A stretch of DNA of 22,044 nucleotides from JBMNOU01 sp050943215 (GTDB lineage Bacteria; Bacillota; Clostridia; Christensenellales; SZUA-584). The notes beneath the pieces are model-generated. The model was not told the origin of the DNA and made no database searches. It saw only the letters and a list, made by a program, of their open reading frames with translations. A program made the position numbers and the translations under genes. Positions 8,501 to 15,097 of the stretch are shown here, one piece after another. How positions within the stretch are numbered: position 1 is the stretch's first letter; the number at the start of each line of letters is the position of its first letter. Location of the stretch: assembly GCA_050943215.1 (NCBI GenBank), contig JBMNOU010000030.1, positions 1 through 22,044 of the forward strand, written 5' to 3'.

Positions 8501-8721
8501 ATTACATTGACGGTCAGTGGCTCGATATAGACTTTATCTGCGATGTCCGTATCTGTCATAATAGTCGCCGGATTAGAGTTGACTAATACGACCTCTATTC
8601 CCTCTTCTTTTAGCGCTCTGCAGGCCTGAGTGCCTGCGTAGTCAAACTCAGCAGCCTGCCCGATGATGATCGGGCCTGAACCGATGACAAGGACTTTTTT
8701 AATATTTTTATCTCTTGGCAT
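5506..8721 (-). CDS. carB: Carbamoyl-phosphate synthase, large subunit
   Basis: CarB uses ammonia delivered by CarA, bicarbonate and two ATP to make carbamoyl phosphate, the entry to pyrimidine and arginine synthesis. At 1,071 residues it is full length. It shows the internal duplication of the family: two ATP-grasp halves, each opening with a GSGPIxIGQ motif (VIGSGPIIIGQ near the start, VLGSGPIRIGQ near residue 560), with NPRVSRSS and NPRSSRTV near their ends, and a C-terminal MGS-like allosteric domain from about residue 930. In relatives that domain binds UMP or PRPP, adding feedback control on top of PyrR. The ATG at 8721 lies one base after the carA stop with GAGGA upstream. No second car pair is visible, so whether this one also serves arginine synthesis is open. 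Confidence 0.97.
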   Translation of the reverse strand: MPRDKNIKKVLVIGSGPIIIGQAAEFDYAGTQACRALKEEGIEVVLVNSNPATIMTDTDIADKVYIEPLTVNVIRSIIDKERPDSMLATLGGQTGLNLAMELYESGILDTFGVKLLGTDAGSIKKAEDREAFKELMDEIGEPIIESVIAGSVDESLAFARVHGYPLIVRPAYTLGGTGGGIAYSDDELIDITKSGIFASRVSQVLIEKSVAGYKEIEYEVIRDSKGNCITVCNMENIDPVGIHTGDSIVVAPSQTLRDEEYQLLRTASLNIISALEIKGGCNVQFALDTESMHYYVIEVNPRVSRSSALASKATGYPIAKVAAKIAIGFGLDEIRNGVTGKTFACFEPTLDYVVIKFPRWPFDKFTTANKQLGTKMKATGEVMAIGSNFESAFLKAVRSLELNLYSLVFPFAAGYSNEALLEKILEQDDDRIFLVAMAIRRGIPLSKINELTKIDLWYLTKFKAIIDLETAFAMGGEGVLTFDMLKGAKRMGFSDNAIAAFTGKDELYIRQLRKRLGILPTFKMVDTCGAEFDAQSPYYYSTYDQENEAQPPKNKTVVVLGSGPIRIGQGIEFDYCSVHCVWALKRAGYDTVIVNNNPETVSTDFDTSDRLYFEPLTPEEVGNILEQEEPEGVVVQFGGQTAIKLAKYVEAMGYRIIGTSLDSINRAEDRKEFEALLEKLNIKRPKARTVFTEQQAVEAACSLGYPVLVRPSYVLGGQGMEIAWDEDGIHEYMRIIGRYEQEHPVLIDKYMTGLELEVDAICDGEEILIPGIMEHIERAGVHSGDSISVYPARKINGKQEAEIIEITRKLALALDVRGIVNIQFVISGGEIYVIEVNPRSSRTVPYISKVTGIPMIALAVRVSLGEKLSDMEYGTGLYPKRHITAVKVPVFSFEKLPDVEVGLGPEMKSTGEVLGISTDYSEALLKGLIASGLAIPNEAGSVLLTVADNDKQELIPIAAVLDYLGYDIYATTGTAHVLNFNFVAANAVPKLSKDSKAIKELVESGQLKMILNTPTKGRRADRDGFKLRRLAVEHRIPCITSLDTAKVLLQSLKLGKTDQDIVPVSLSDIGS

Positions 8722-8722
8722 A

Positions 8723-9775
8723 TTATTTCCTCATTCTATCGATAAACTCGTCAAAAAGATACGCTGTATCCTCTGGACCAGGCGAGGCCTCAGGATGAAA
8801 CTGCACCGTAAACATATCGTGGTCTATATACCGAATACCCTCGATCGTACCGTCGTTCCAATTTCTGTGGCTCACCTCAAGGCCTCTTGGCAAAGTTTCT
8901 TCGACAATCGCATAACCATGATTCTGCGATGTAATATATACTCTGTCTTTTTTAAGGTCTTTGACAGGATGGTTCGATCCTCTGTGACCATATTTGAGTT
9001 TTTTTGTATCCGCGCCCATCGCGAGAGATAATAGCTGATGACCAAGGCATATACCAAACATCGGGAGTTTGCCCATGAGCTGCCTTACGTTGTTGATCAC
9101 TTCCGTGTTGTCTTTGGGGTTTCCCGGGCCATTCGAAAGCATCACTCCGTCAAACCCGCCGCTGAGTATTTCTTTTGCACTTGTCCTTGCAGGGTACACA
9201 GTAAGGGCGCAATTTCTTTTCTTTAGACTGCGCAGTATATTTTCCTTAACCCCGCAGTCGATTACCGCCACTTTCAGATCTCCCGAACAATATTCATATT
9301 TCTCTTTACACGTCACAATATCGACAGGCAGTTTGCAGATATACGCTTTCATGTTGCTTATTTGCTCTTCAGACGGCTCCTGCTGTGTGATAACACCCCG
9401 CATAGTACCCTTTTCTCTGATGATGCGGGTTAGCGCCCGCGTATCGATATCGTAAAGCCCGCAGATATCATTATCTTCAAGATATTTATTAAGATCTCCC
9501 TGGCTTCGCCAATTTGATGGTTGATCGCATACTTCGCGTACGATAAAGCCGCTGACTTGCGGACGCGTCGACTCTAGGTCAAACGTGTTGACACCATAAT
9601 TTCCGATCAGCGGATATGTCATTGCAACGATCTGGCCGCAATAAGACGGGTCTGTCAGCACTTCTTGGTATCCTGTCATCCCTGTATTAAAAACAACTTC
9701 TCCTGCAATATCCTTTTTTGCGCCGAAGCTTTTGCCGACAAACCGTGTTCCGTCCTCTAGTGTGAGTATGGCCAT
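8723..9775 (-). CDS. carA: Carbamoyl-phosphate synthase, small (glutaminase) subunit
   Basis: CarA hydrolyses glutamine and channels ammonia to CarB. I choose the ATG at 9775 (MAILTLEDG), preceded by AGAGGAGAA; an in-frame TTG at 9793 lies upstream of that site and is unlikely. The 350-residue product has the CarA-specific N-terminal domain (GEVVFNTGMTGYQEVLTDPSY, about residues 25-45). The class I amidotransferase domain follows, with SNGPGNP, the nucleophile in GICLGHQ (Cys243), and His327 and Glu329 in QFHPEASPGP. The full triad is intact. It starts 21 bases after pyrF and is almost contiguous with carB, as expected for a stable two-subunit enzyme. Confidence 0.97.
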   Translation of the reverse strand: MAILTLEDGTRFVGKSFGAKKDIAGEVVFNTGMTGYQEVLTDPSYCGQIVAMTYPLIGNYGVNTFDLESTRPQVSGFIVREVCDQPSNWRSQGDLNKYLEDNDICGLYDIDTRALTRIIREKGTMRGVITQQEPSEEQISNMKAYICKLPVDIVTCKEKYEYCSGDLKVAVIDCGVKENILRSLKKRNCALTVYPARTSAKEILSGGFDGVMLSNGPGNPKDNTEVINNVRQLMGKLPMFGICLGHQLLSLAMGADTKKLKYGHRGSNHPVKDLKKDRVYITSQNHGYAIVEETLPRGLEVSHRNWNDGTIEGIRYIDHDMFTVQFHPEASPGPEDTAYLFDEFIDRMRK

Positions 9776-9796
9776 TAAAGGTTCTCCTCTCAAGCT

Positions 9797-10693
9797 CTAA
9801 AAATCTATTCCTCGCTTTTGCAAAGCGGTATTTATCTCCTCTTTCATGTCGATCACTGACTGTCTCGCCGCGTGGACGGCAGAAAGACCGGTATATTGGT
9901 CTTTTTTATATGCAAGCAGTACACCTCTTGATGAGTTGACCAAAGCACCAAGCCCATTATTATCAAAATTGACAGCGATATCGTCCGCGCCCGCTCCCTG
10001 TGCACCATACCCGGGCACCAGGAAGAATGTATTTTTCATTTGACGCCGAAGCGTTTGTGCCACTTCCGGATATGTTGCCCCCACGACAGCGCCCACAGCG
10101 CTATATCCATGTTGACCGATATACTGTTTTCCCCAGAGCGCAACTTTATTAGCGACGATTTGATAAAGCTTATTCCCGCCGACATCAAGATCCTGAAATT
10201 CACCACCCGATGGATTGGACGTTTTTATCAGCACAAATATCCCCTTTCCGGTTTTTTCACAATCGTTTAGAAATGGCTCTATACCGTCAATGCCAAGATA
10301 CGCATTGATCGTAATAAAATGCGCGGCACTGTTTTGCAAATACGCTTCGGAATATGCTTCTGCGGTAGAACCGATATCGTTTCTTTTGACGTCAGCGATC
10401 ACGATAAGCCCCGCTTTCTCCGCATATGCCATGGTATCATGGAAGCATTGTATACCGGCCGCAGCGTATATTTCATAATAAGCAGACTGCACCTTAACGG
10501 AAGGGACGATATCTTTGACCGCATCGATTATACCGCAGTTATATTTCAGTATGCATTTGGCCATTGTCTGCACTGTCGGTAAGGCGTATCTTGACCGATA
10601 CGCCTCGGGCAGGTAATCATATTTTGTATCGAGTCCAACGCAAATGGGGGATCTCATTTGCTTAATTTTTTCACACAATCGGTCTATTTGCAT
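9797..10693 (-). CDS. pyrF: Orotidine 5'-phosphate decarboxylase (type 2)
   Basis: PyrF decarboxylates orotidine monophosphate to UMP, the last step of the pathway. The 298-residue length and the motif order fit the longer type 2 enzymes rather than the roughly 240-residue Bacillus type: CVGLDTK at about residues 18-24, the catalytic DVKRNDIGST at 101-110, and VVGATYPE, VPGYGAQGAG and NSSRGVL later on. The ATG at 10693 lies ten bases inside the end of pyrC, with GGAGAG about five bases upstream, so the genes are probably coupled. In B. subtilis pyrF sits between pyrD and pyrE; here it sits between pyrC and carA, consistent with a separate origin for the type 2 gene. Confidence 0.95.
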   Translation of the reverse strand: MQIDRLCEKIKQMRSPICVGLDTKYDYLPEAYRSRYALPTVQTMAKCILKYNCGIIDAVKDIVPSVKVQSAYYEIYAAAGIQCFHDTMAYAEKAGLIVIADVKRNDIGSTAEAYSEAYLQNSAAHFITINAYLGIDGIEPFLNDCEKTGKGIFVLIKTSNPSGGEFQDLDVGGNKLYQIVANKVALWGKQYIGQHGYSAVGAVVGATYPEVAQTLRRQMKNTFFLVPGYGAQGAGADDIAVNFDNNGLGALVNSSRGVLLAYKKDQYTGLSAVHAARQSVIDMKEEINTALQKRGIDF

Positions 10694-11952
10694 GTCTTCT
10701 CTCCAAATACCAATTTCCCGTCCACAATGGTATGCGTGACGGCACCTTTCAATTTTTGGCCTATAAACGGCGTATTCTTACCTTTGGAAATGATATCCTC
10801 TTCCTTCAAAATATATTCCTTATCCATATCCACAATCGTAATATCGGCAGGTACACCCTCTTTTATCACCCCTCCCGGTTTGCCTATGATCTTTGCCGGG
10901 TTGGCTGAAAACAGCTTCGCGAGAAGTTTCGCATCGTCTGTCAGGTATGTCACTGCCAGTGAAAATGCTGTTTCAAAGCCGGATATACCAAAAGCAGCCA
11001 ACGCGTATTCTATGTTTTTCTCGTCTTTGTGATGCGGCGCATGATCCGTAGCGATTGCGTCTATTGTACCGTCAAAAAGCCCTTGCCTGACCGCTTTAAT
11101 ATCATCTTTTGTTCTAAGGGGAGGATTCACCTTTGTGTTGGCATCATAACCCTGGCACATGCTATCATCACCGGAAAAGTAATGCGGAGCGCTTTCGCAT
11201 GTCACCTTCACGCCACGTTTTTTGGCGCTTTTTATGATCTCAATGCCACCCCGAGTTGATACATGCTGTATATGAACCCTAAGACCATATGTTTCAGCTA
11301 AGATAATATCCCGTGCAATCATCGTCTCTTCGGCCGCGCGGGATATGCCCGGTAAACCAAGTACCGTCGAATAATAGCCTTCGTTCATAACGCCGCCGCC
11401 CCGGATATCAAGGCATTCTTCATGAGCCATGATAAAAGACCCATATGTTTGCGCATATTGCATTGCGATCTTCATCATCATGCCATTCTCTATTGGTCGT
11501 CCATCATCCGAAAAGGCAACGCAGCCGAGCGATGCCAGTTCTCCCATTTCTGTCAGTTCTTTACCTAGCAGCCCTTTTGTCGCGGCACCAACAGGATATA
11601 CTTTTGTCACGGCCTTTTTTGCCTTCTGAAGCACAAGCGTGCAGACAGCCGCATTATCCAAAACAGGTACAGTATTGGGCATACAGCAGACAGCTGTATA
11701 GCCGCCCTTTGCAGCCGCCATCGTACCAGATATTATGTCTTCTTTATATTCCTGTCCCGGCTCTCTTAAATGGCAGTGCAGATCGATAAACCCAGGAAAA
11801 ATCTTTTTTCCGCCTGCATCGATCACGTTTGAAGTTTCTCCGACATCCTTTCCGATCTCTTTGATATATCCGTTTTCTATTAGAACATCCAGCCTGCCCG
11901 CCTTTTCTCCGGCCGGGTTAACGATATCACCCCCGCATATCTTAAGCGTCAT
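10684..11952 (-). CDS. pyrC: Dihydroorotase
   Basis: PyrC cyclises carbamoyl aspartate to dihydroorotate. The 422-residue length fits the class I, Bacillus-type zinc dihydroorotases. Key motifs are the metal-binding DLHCHLREPG (His59, His61), IQHVSTRGG and CESAPHYF in the barrel, and IATDHAPHHKDEK, which holds the catalytic aspartate. The ATG at 11952 lies inside the last codons of pyrB (11-base overlap) and is preceded by AGGAGG seven bases upstream. Class I enzymes sometimes have inactive PyrC' homologues, but here the ligands look complete, so the enzyme should be active. Confidence 0.96.
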   Translation of the reverse strand: MTLKICGGDIVNPAGEKAGRLDVLIENGYIKEIGKDVGETSNVIDAGGKKIFPGFIDLHCHLREPGQEYKEDIISGTMAAAKGGYTAVCCMPNTVPVLDNAAVCTLVLQKAKKAVTKVYPVGAATKGLLGKELTEMGELASLGCVAFSDDGRPIENGMMMKIAMQYAQTYGSFIMAHEECLDIRGGGVMNEGYYSTVLGLPGISRAAEETMIARDIILAETYGLRVHIQHVSTRGGIEIIKSAKKRGVKVTCESAPHYFSGDDSMCQGYDANTKVNPPLRTKDDIKAVRQGLFDGTIDAIATDHAPHHKDEKNIEYALAAFGISGFETAFSLAVTYLTDDAKLLAKLFSANPAKIIGKPGGVIKEGVPADITIVDMDKEYILKEEDIISKGKNTPFIGQKLKGAVTHTIVDGKLVFGEKTCK

Positions 11953-12874
11953 AGTTCTTCCTCCTGGTCAGTAAATAGAGCAGCGCCATTCTTATGGCCA
12001 CACCATTTGTTACCTGTGTATTGATCGCAGAAAAGTCGGCATCGACAACCGGACTCGATAGCTCGACACCCCTGTTAACCGGCCCCGGGTGCATAATGAG
12101 TACGTCTTTTTTGCATATTTTTAAAACAGCTTCATTGACGCCGAAAAAGTTGTGGTATTCACGAAGCGACGGAAAAAACTCTCCCTCGAGTCTCTCTTTT
12201 TGTATCCTTAGAGTCATAACAACATCCGCATCCGATACCGCCTGCTCCAAATTATTTGTGACGATCGCTTCTGTCTGTTCAATTTCGGTCGGCATCATTG
12301 TGTTCATACCGCAAAGCGTAACCTTTGCACCGAGTTTGGTTAGGCCCCAAAGATTACTTCTTGCGACCCGGCTATGTGTAATATCGCCTATGATCGTAAC
12401 TTTTAGCCCACTGATTCCACCAAACTTTTCTTTCATTGTGAACATATCAAGCAATGCCTGTGTCGGGTGTTCATGCATACCGTCCCCTGCGTTTATAACG
12501 CTTCCCGAAAACCGGTCAGCTAAGTATTTGGGTGTGCCTGCAAACGGATGACGGATTACGATAACGTCCGTTTCCATCGCCTCAATAGTGCGTCCGGTGT
12601 CAAAAAGCGTTTCCCCCTTATTGACGCTGCTTGTGGAAACACCAAGATTGCTGAATGTCGCCCCCAGATATTTTGCAGCGAGTTCAAAGCTAAGGCGTGT
12701 TCTCGTGCTGTTTTCATAAAACAAAGAGACAACCGATTTGCCTTGAAGATGCGGCATCTTTTTTGCATTCTGCATCAATAGCTGTTTCATTGTCGTGGCC
12801 GATTTGAGTATCAGGCTGATTTCTTCAGCTGACATATCATAAAGGCCGATGATATCTTTTGATTTTAACAACAT
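11942..12874 (-). CDS. pyrB: Aspartate carbamoyltransferase, catalytic subunit
   Basis: PyrB condenses carbamoyl phosphate and aspartate, the committed step of pyrimidine synthesis. The 310-residue protein has the carbamoyl-phosphate site ENSTRTRLSFE (STRTR at 56-60), HPTQALLD for the second domain, and the C-terminal MHPGPVNRGVE. There is no pyrI regulatory subunit in the operon, so the enzyme is probably a plain trimer of the B. subtilis kind, with control left to PyrR and CarB. The ATG at 12874 has GGAG six bases upstream. The 49-base gap after uraA holds no recognisable terminator or PyrR loop, unlike B. subtilis, which has an attenuator at this junction. Confidence 0.97.
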   Translation of the reverse strand: MLLKSKDIIGLYDMSAEEISLILKSATTMKQLLMQNAKKMPHLQGKSVVSLFYENSTRTRLSFELAAKYLGATFSNLGVSTSSVNKGETLFDTGRTIEAMETDVIVIRHPFAGTPKYLADRFSGSVINAGDGMHEHPTQALLDMFTMKEKFGGISGLKVTIIGDITHSRVARSNLWGLTKLGAKVTLCGMNTMMPTEIEQTEAIVTNNLEQAVSDADVVMTLRIQKERLEGEFFPSLREYHNFFGVNEAVLKICKKDVLIMHPGPVNRGVELSSPVVDADFSAINTQVTNGVAIRMALLYLLTRRKNYDA

Positions 12875-12923
12875 ATTTTACTCCGGATATCGTATTAGTA
12901 GCAATACTGCCCCTGTCTTTTTT

Positions 12924-14207
12924 TTATGCTTTTTCGTTCTTTATATCAAATTTTTCAGGCAATACAGCGTTGAGAATGATGCCAACAAGCGCTGCAAGCG
13001 CAATTCCCGAAACTGTAAAGCTCTCGCTAATTGGTATCGTAACACCGATACCAACGACTAGTGTGATTGACAATATCAGTAGATTTCTGCTACTGGTAAA
13101 ATCAACATGGGCTTCCGCCATAGTCCTGATACCAATTGCGGAAATCATACCGAATAGAACAATGCTCATGCCTCCAACAATCGGTAACGGAATGGTTTGC
13201 AGAAAAGCGCTGAAGTACCCGATAAACGCTAATACAATCGCATATATGGCCGCAATTCTAAGAATTTTTGGGTTATAGTTTTTTGTTACAGCCAGCACGC
13301 CAGTATTTTCACCGTATGTTGTGTTTGCAGGCCCTCCAATCAGCCCGGCGAACATTGTGGCAATGCCATCGCCAATCAGCGTTCTGTGCAAACCTGGGTC
13401 TTCAAAGAAGTTTTTACCGACAACCGCCCCGTTCGTTGTGATGTCACCAAGATGCTCCATAAACGTTGCAATAGATATCGGCGCAATGATCAGAATCGAG
13501 CTTCCGCTAAACGCCGGCCATTGCCAATTTCCAGATATCCATTCATTGGGTAACTGTATGATGCTTACGTTATTAAATGGTGTAAAATCCATCAATACGC
13601 CTGTACCTTGCGGTACAGCAACGGCGTAATGCAAAACGATCGCAACGATATATCCCACAGCAAGACCACATAATACCGGAAGTAATTTGAAAAATCCTTT
13701 TATGAAAATTGATATAATAACAACTGTCACAACAACGGACGCTGCAACAACCCATTTCGTCCATAGCAGTCCCCCTACAAAGTCGGCGGTGATGTCATTA
13801 AATATTACTGTTGGGGCTAACGTAAGGCCAATAACAACAATGACAGGCCCTGTAACAATTGCGGGAAAAAGTTTTTTCACTTTATCAGGACCGATCATTT
13901 TAACCAGCAGTGAAAAAACAAGATAACAGGCACCGGCGACGATAATGGCACCTTTTGCATATTCTTTACCTTCGTTTTGAACCACATAGGCAATCGCCAG
14001 CATGAATGCAAAACTCGAGCCCAAAAACACAGGAACTTTTCGTTTTGTGATTAAGTGAAATATGAGCGTCCCGCCGCCAGCAGCGATCAGCCCAATCGCG
14101 GGGTCAAGGCCTGTCAGTTTAGGCACAATAATTGTTGCTCCAAACATGGCAAACATATGCTGCAGACCCAGCACGGCCATAGCCCCCCATCCTTTTGTTT
14201 TCTCCAT
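12924..14207 (-). CDS. uraA: Uracil permease, NCS2 family
   Basis: This is a cytoplasmic-membrane proton symporter for uracil, often called pyrP in Bacillus operons. The 427-residue protein is almost entirely hydrophobic helices, with the typical N-terminal GLQHMFAMFGATIIVP segment. Glu251 in the FMEHLGD motif and Glu300 in the YGENTG motif correspond to the two uracil-contacting glutamates of E. coli UraA (Glu241, Glu290). The NCS2 signature continues as GENTGVLAVT. The ATG at 14207 has AGGAGGG about six bases upstream. It is the second gene of the PyrR-controlled operon, so salvage import and synthesis are shut off together. The upstream junction carries an intrinsic terminator overlapping the pyrR stop codon. 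Confidence 0.95.
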   Translation of the reverse strand: MEKTKGWGAMAVLGLQHMFAMFGATIIVPKLTGLDPAIGLIAAGGGTLIFHLITKRKVPVFLGSSFAFMLAIAYVVQNEGKEYAKGAIIVAGACYLVFSLLVKMIGPDKVKKLFPAIVTGPVIVVIGLTLAPTVIFNDITADFVGGLLWTKWVVAASVVVTVVIISIFIKGFFKLLPVLCGLAVGYIVAIVLHYAVAVPQGTGVLMDFTPFNNVSIIQLPNEWISGNWQWPAFSGSSILIIAPISIATFMEHLGDITTNGAVVGKNFFEDPGLHRTLIGDGIATMFAGLIGGPANTTYGENTGVLAVTKNYNPKILRIAAIYAIVLAFIGYFSAFLQTIPLPIVGGMSIVLFGMISAIGIRTMAEAHVDFTSSRNLLILSITLVVGIGVTIPISESFTVSGIALAALVGIILNAVLPEKFDIKNEKA

Positions 14208-14248
14208 TAATACCCTCCTGCGAAATAAGAATGATACCTGACGGGTTT

Positions 14249-14277
14249 AAAAAAACCTTATCATTTACGATAAGGTT
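14249..14277 (-). terminator. Intrinsic terminator overlapping the pyrR stop codon
   Basis: On the minus strand AACCTTATC, a 6-base loop GTAAAT and GATAAGGTT make a perfect 9-base stem; the seven T residues begin with its last two bases. The pyrR stop codon (14267-14265) lies in the loop. It separates pyrR from uraA and the rest of the operon. No PyrR-binding loop is visible upstream. A further inverted repeat, TGATAA-N5-TTATCA at 14294-14310, could compete with it through shared GATAA and TTATC elements, but only weakly. Confidence 0.8.
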
Positions 14278-14816
14278 GAACCATGCAAATCGTTGATAAC
14301 GACATTATCATATCCGTCAATCTCTGTAACATGTACACTGACTACTTCCGCTTTTGACGTTGGTATATTCTTTCCAATATAATCTGCTCTTATCGGAAGC
14401 TCCCTGTGTCCCCTGTCTACAATAACAGCCAGCTGAATATAGTTAGGGCGCCCAAGATCAATCAGCGCGTCCATCGCAGCTCTCACCGTACGTCCCGTAT
14501 ATAACACATCATCGCAAAGCACAATGGTCTTTTTATTGATATCAAACGCGATATCCGTGCCTTTAAATACCGGATGATCGGCAAGCAGCGATAAGTCATC
14601 GCGGTAGAACGTAATATCTAGAGAACCCAAATCGACATGTACACCCTCAAATTCTTCGATATACCGGGCAATACGTTTTGCCAAAGGAACCCCCCGGCGA
14701 TGGATTCCAATCAAAACAACGTTTTCAGCGCCTTTGTTTTTTTCAATAATTTCATGTGCAATGCGTCTGAGTGCTCTGTCAAGCGCCAAACCATCCATAA
14801 CCAACGCTTTCTCCAT
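14265..14816 (-). CDS. pyrR: PyrR, pyrimidine operon attenuator / uracil phosphoribosyltransferase
   Basis: PyrR binds UMP or UTP and then a hairpin in pyr mRNA, allowing a downstream terminator to form. It also has modest uracil phosphoribosyltransferase activity. The 183-residue protein has the family length and the PRPP-type loop VLCDDVLYTGRTV at about 99-111. Further conserved stretches are IGIHRRGVPLA, LDITFYRDDL and VDRGHRELPIRADYIGKN. I place the start at the ATG at 14816, seven bases after GGAGG. The frame stays open to a GTG at 14891, but that would run through the leader terminator. As first gene of the operon it regulates its own transcription. Confidence 0.96.
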   Translation of the reverse strand: MEKALVMDGLALDRALRRIAHEIIEKNKGAENVVLIGIHRRGVPLAKRIARYIEEFEGVHVDLGSLDITFYRDDLSLLADHPVFKGTDIAFDINKKTIVLCDDVLYTGRTVRAAMDALIDLGRPNYIQLAVIVDRGHRELPIRADYIGKNIPTSKAEVVSVHVTEIDGYDNVVINDLHGSTLS

Positions 14817-14840
14817 GGCGATACCTCCGTTTCCCGCATC

Positions 14841-14867
14841 AAAAAAGCCTTGCCGACCGGCAAGGCT
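14841..14867 (-). terminator. Leader terminator of the pyr attenuator
   Basis: On the minus strand AGCCTTGCC, a GGTC tetraloop and GGCAAGGCT form a perfect 9-base stem, with a run of six T residues starting at its last base. It lies between the promoter and the pyrR ribosome binding site. CCTTGCCGG of its 5' arm and loop (14865-14857) is exactly complementary to CCGGCAAGG at 14902-14894, giving a 9-base antiterminator that excludes this hairpin. Confidence 0.92.
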
Positions 14868-14893
14868 AACTAAGCAATACATCAACAACACTA

Positions 14894-14925
14894 CCTTGCC
14901 GGACTCTCCTGGACCGAATTAAAGG
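14894..14925 (-). promoter_or_regulatory. PyrR-binding anti-antiterminator hairpin
   Basis: The RNA reads CCUU...CGG, then UCCAGGAGAGU, then CCG...AAGG. This gives a lower stem (CCUU/AAGG), an internal loop and an upper stem (CGG/CCG), as in known PyrR sites. The loop resembles the CNGNGA hexaloop but has one extra G (CAGGAGA), and the 3' side reads GUCC rather than GGYU. Its 3' arm contains the CCGGCAAGG needed for the antiterminator. When PyrR with UMP holds this hairpin closed, the antiterminator cannot form and transcription stops at 14841-14867. The mechanism is inferred from the B. subtilis system; the three-way pairing is visible directly. Confidence 0.8.
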
Positions 14926-14943
14926 ATTGCTTTTATTGCTTAA

Positions 14944-14972
14944 ACCATAACATAAGCGAGATTTGTTGTCCA
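14944..14972 (-). promoter_or_regulatory. Sigma-A promoter of the pyr operon
   Basis: TGGACA (14972-14967) and TATGGT (14949-14944) on the minus strand are 17 bases apart, with TGT immediately before the -10 box making an extended -10. Transcription should start near 14937, giving a leader of about 120 bases that contains the attenuator. Confidence 0.75.
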
Positions 14973-15032
14973 GATATTTTTTGATATTTTATATAAAAAT
15001 ATTGATTTAATAAGCATTTGCATGACGTTCTA

Positions 15033-15061
15033 TTGTTTAATAATAAAGTTTTTGATAGAAT
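15033..15061 (+). promoter_or_regulatory. Probable promoter of the HAD phosphatase gene
   Basis: TTGTTT (15033-15038) and TAGAAT (15056-15061) are 17 bases apart, with TGA before the -10 box (extended -10). Transcription would start near 15068, directly at the foot of a hairpin. Confidence 0.5.
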
Positions 15062-15068
15062 CGAATAA

Positions 15069-15090
15069 TCTTTGGTACTTCTTCCAAAGA
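15069..15090 (+). repeat. Inverted repeat at the predicted 5' end of the HAD mRNA
   Basis: TCTTTGG, an 8-base loop and CCAAAGA form a perfect 7-base stem. It begins within a base or two of the predicted transcription start and ends just before the first possible ATG (15098). It could stabilise the 5' end or limit ribosome access. The TTTT that follows is too short for a good terminator. Confidence 0.5.
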
Positions 15091-15097
15091 AATTTTA

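Noticed and set aside
12875..12923. Third PyrR attenuator between uraA and pyrB, as in B. subtilis
   Set aside because: The gap is only 49 bases and contains neither a PyrR loop nor a stem followed by a T-tract.
14817..14891. N-terminal extension of PyrR from a GTG at 14891, in frame through the leader terminator
   Set aside because: The ATG at 14816 has an ideal GGAGG site and gives the normal PyrR length. A 25-codon open frame is expected by chance fairly often, and the extension consists of attenuator sequence.
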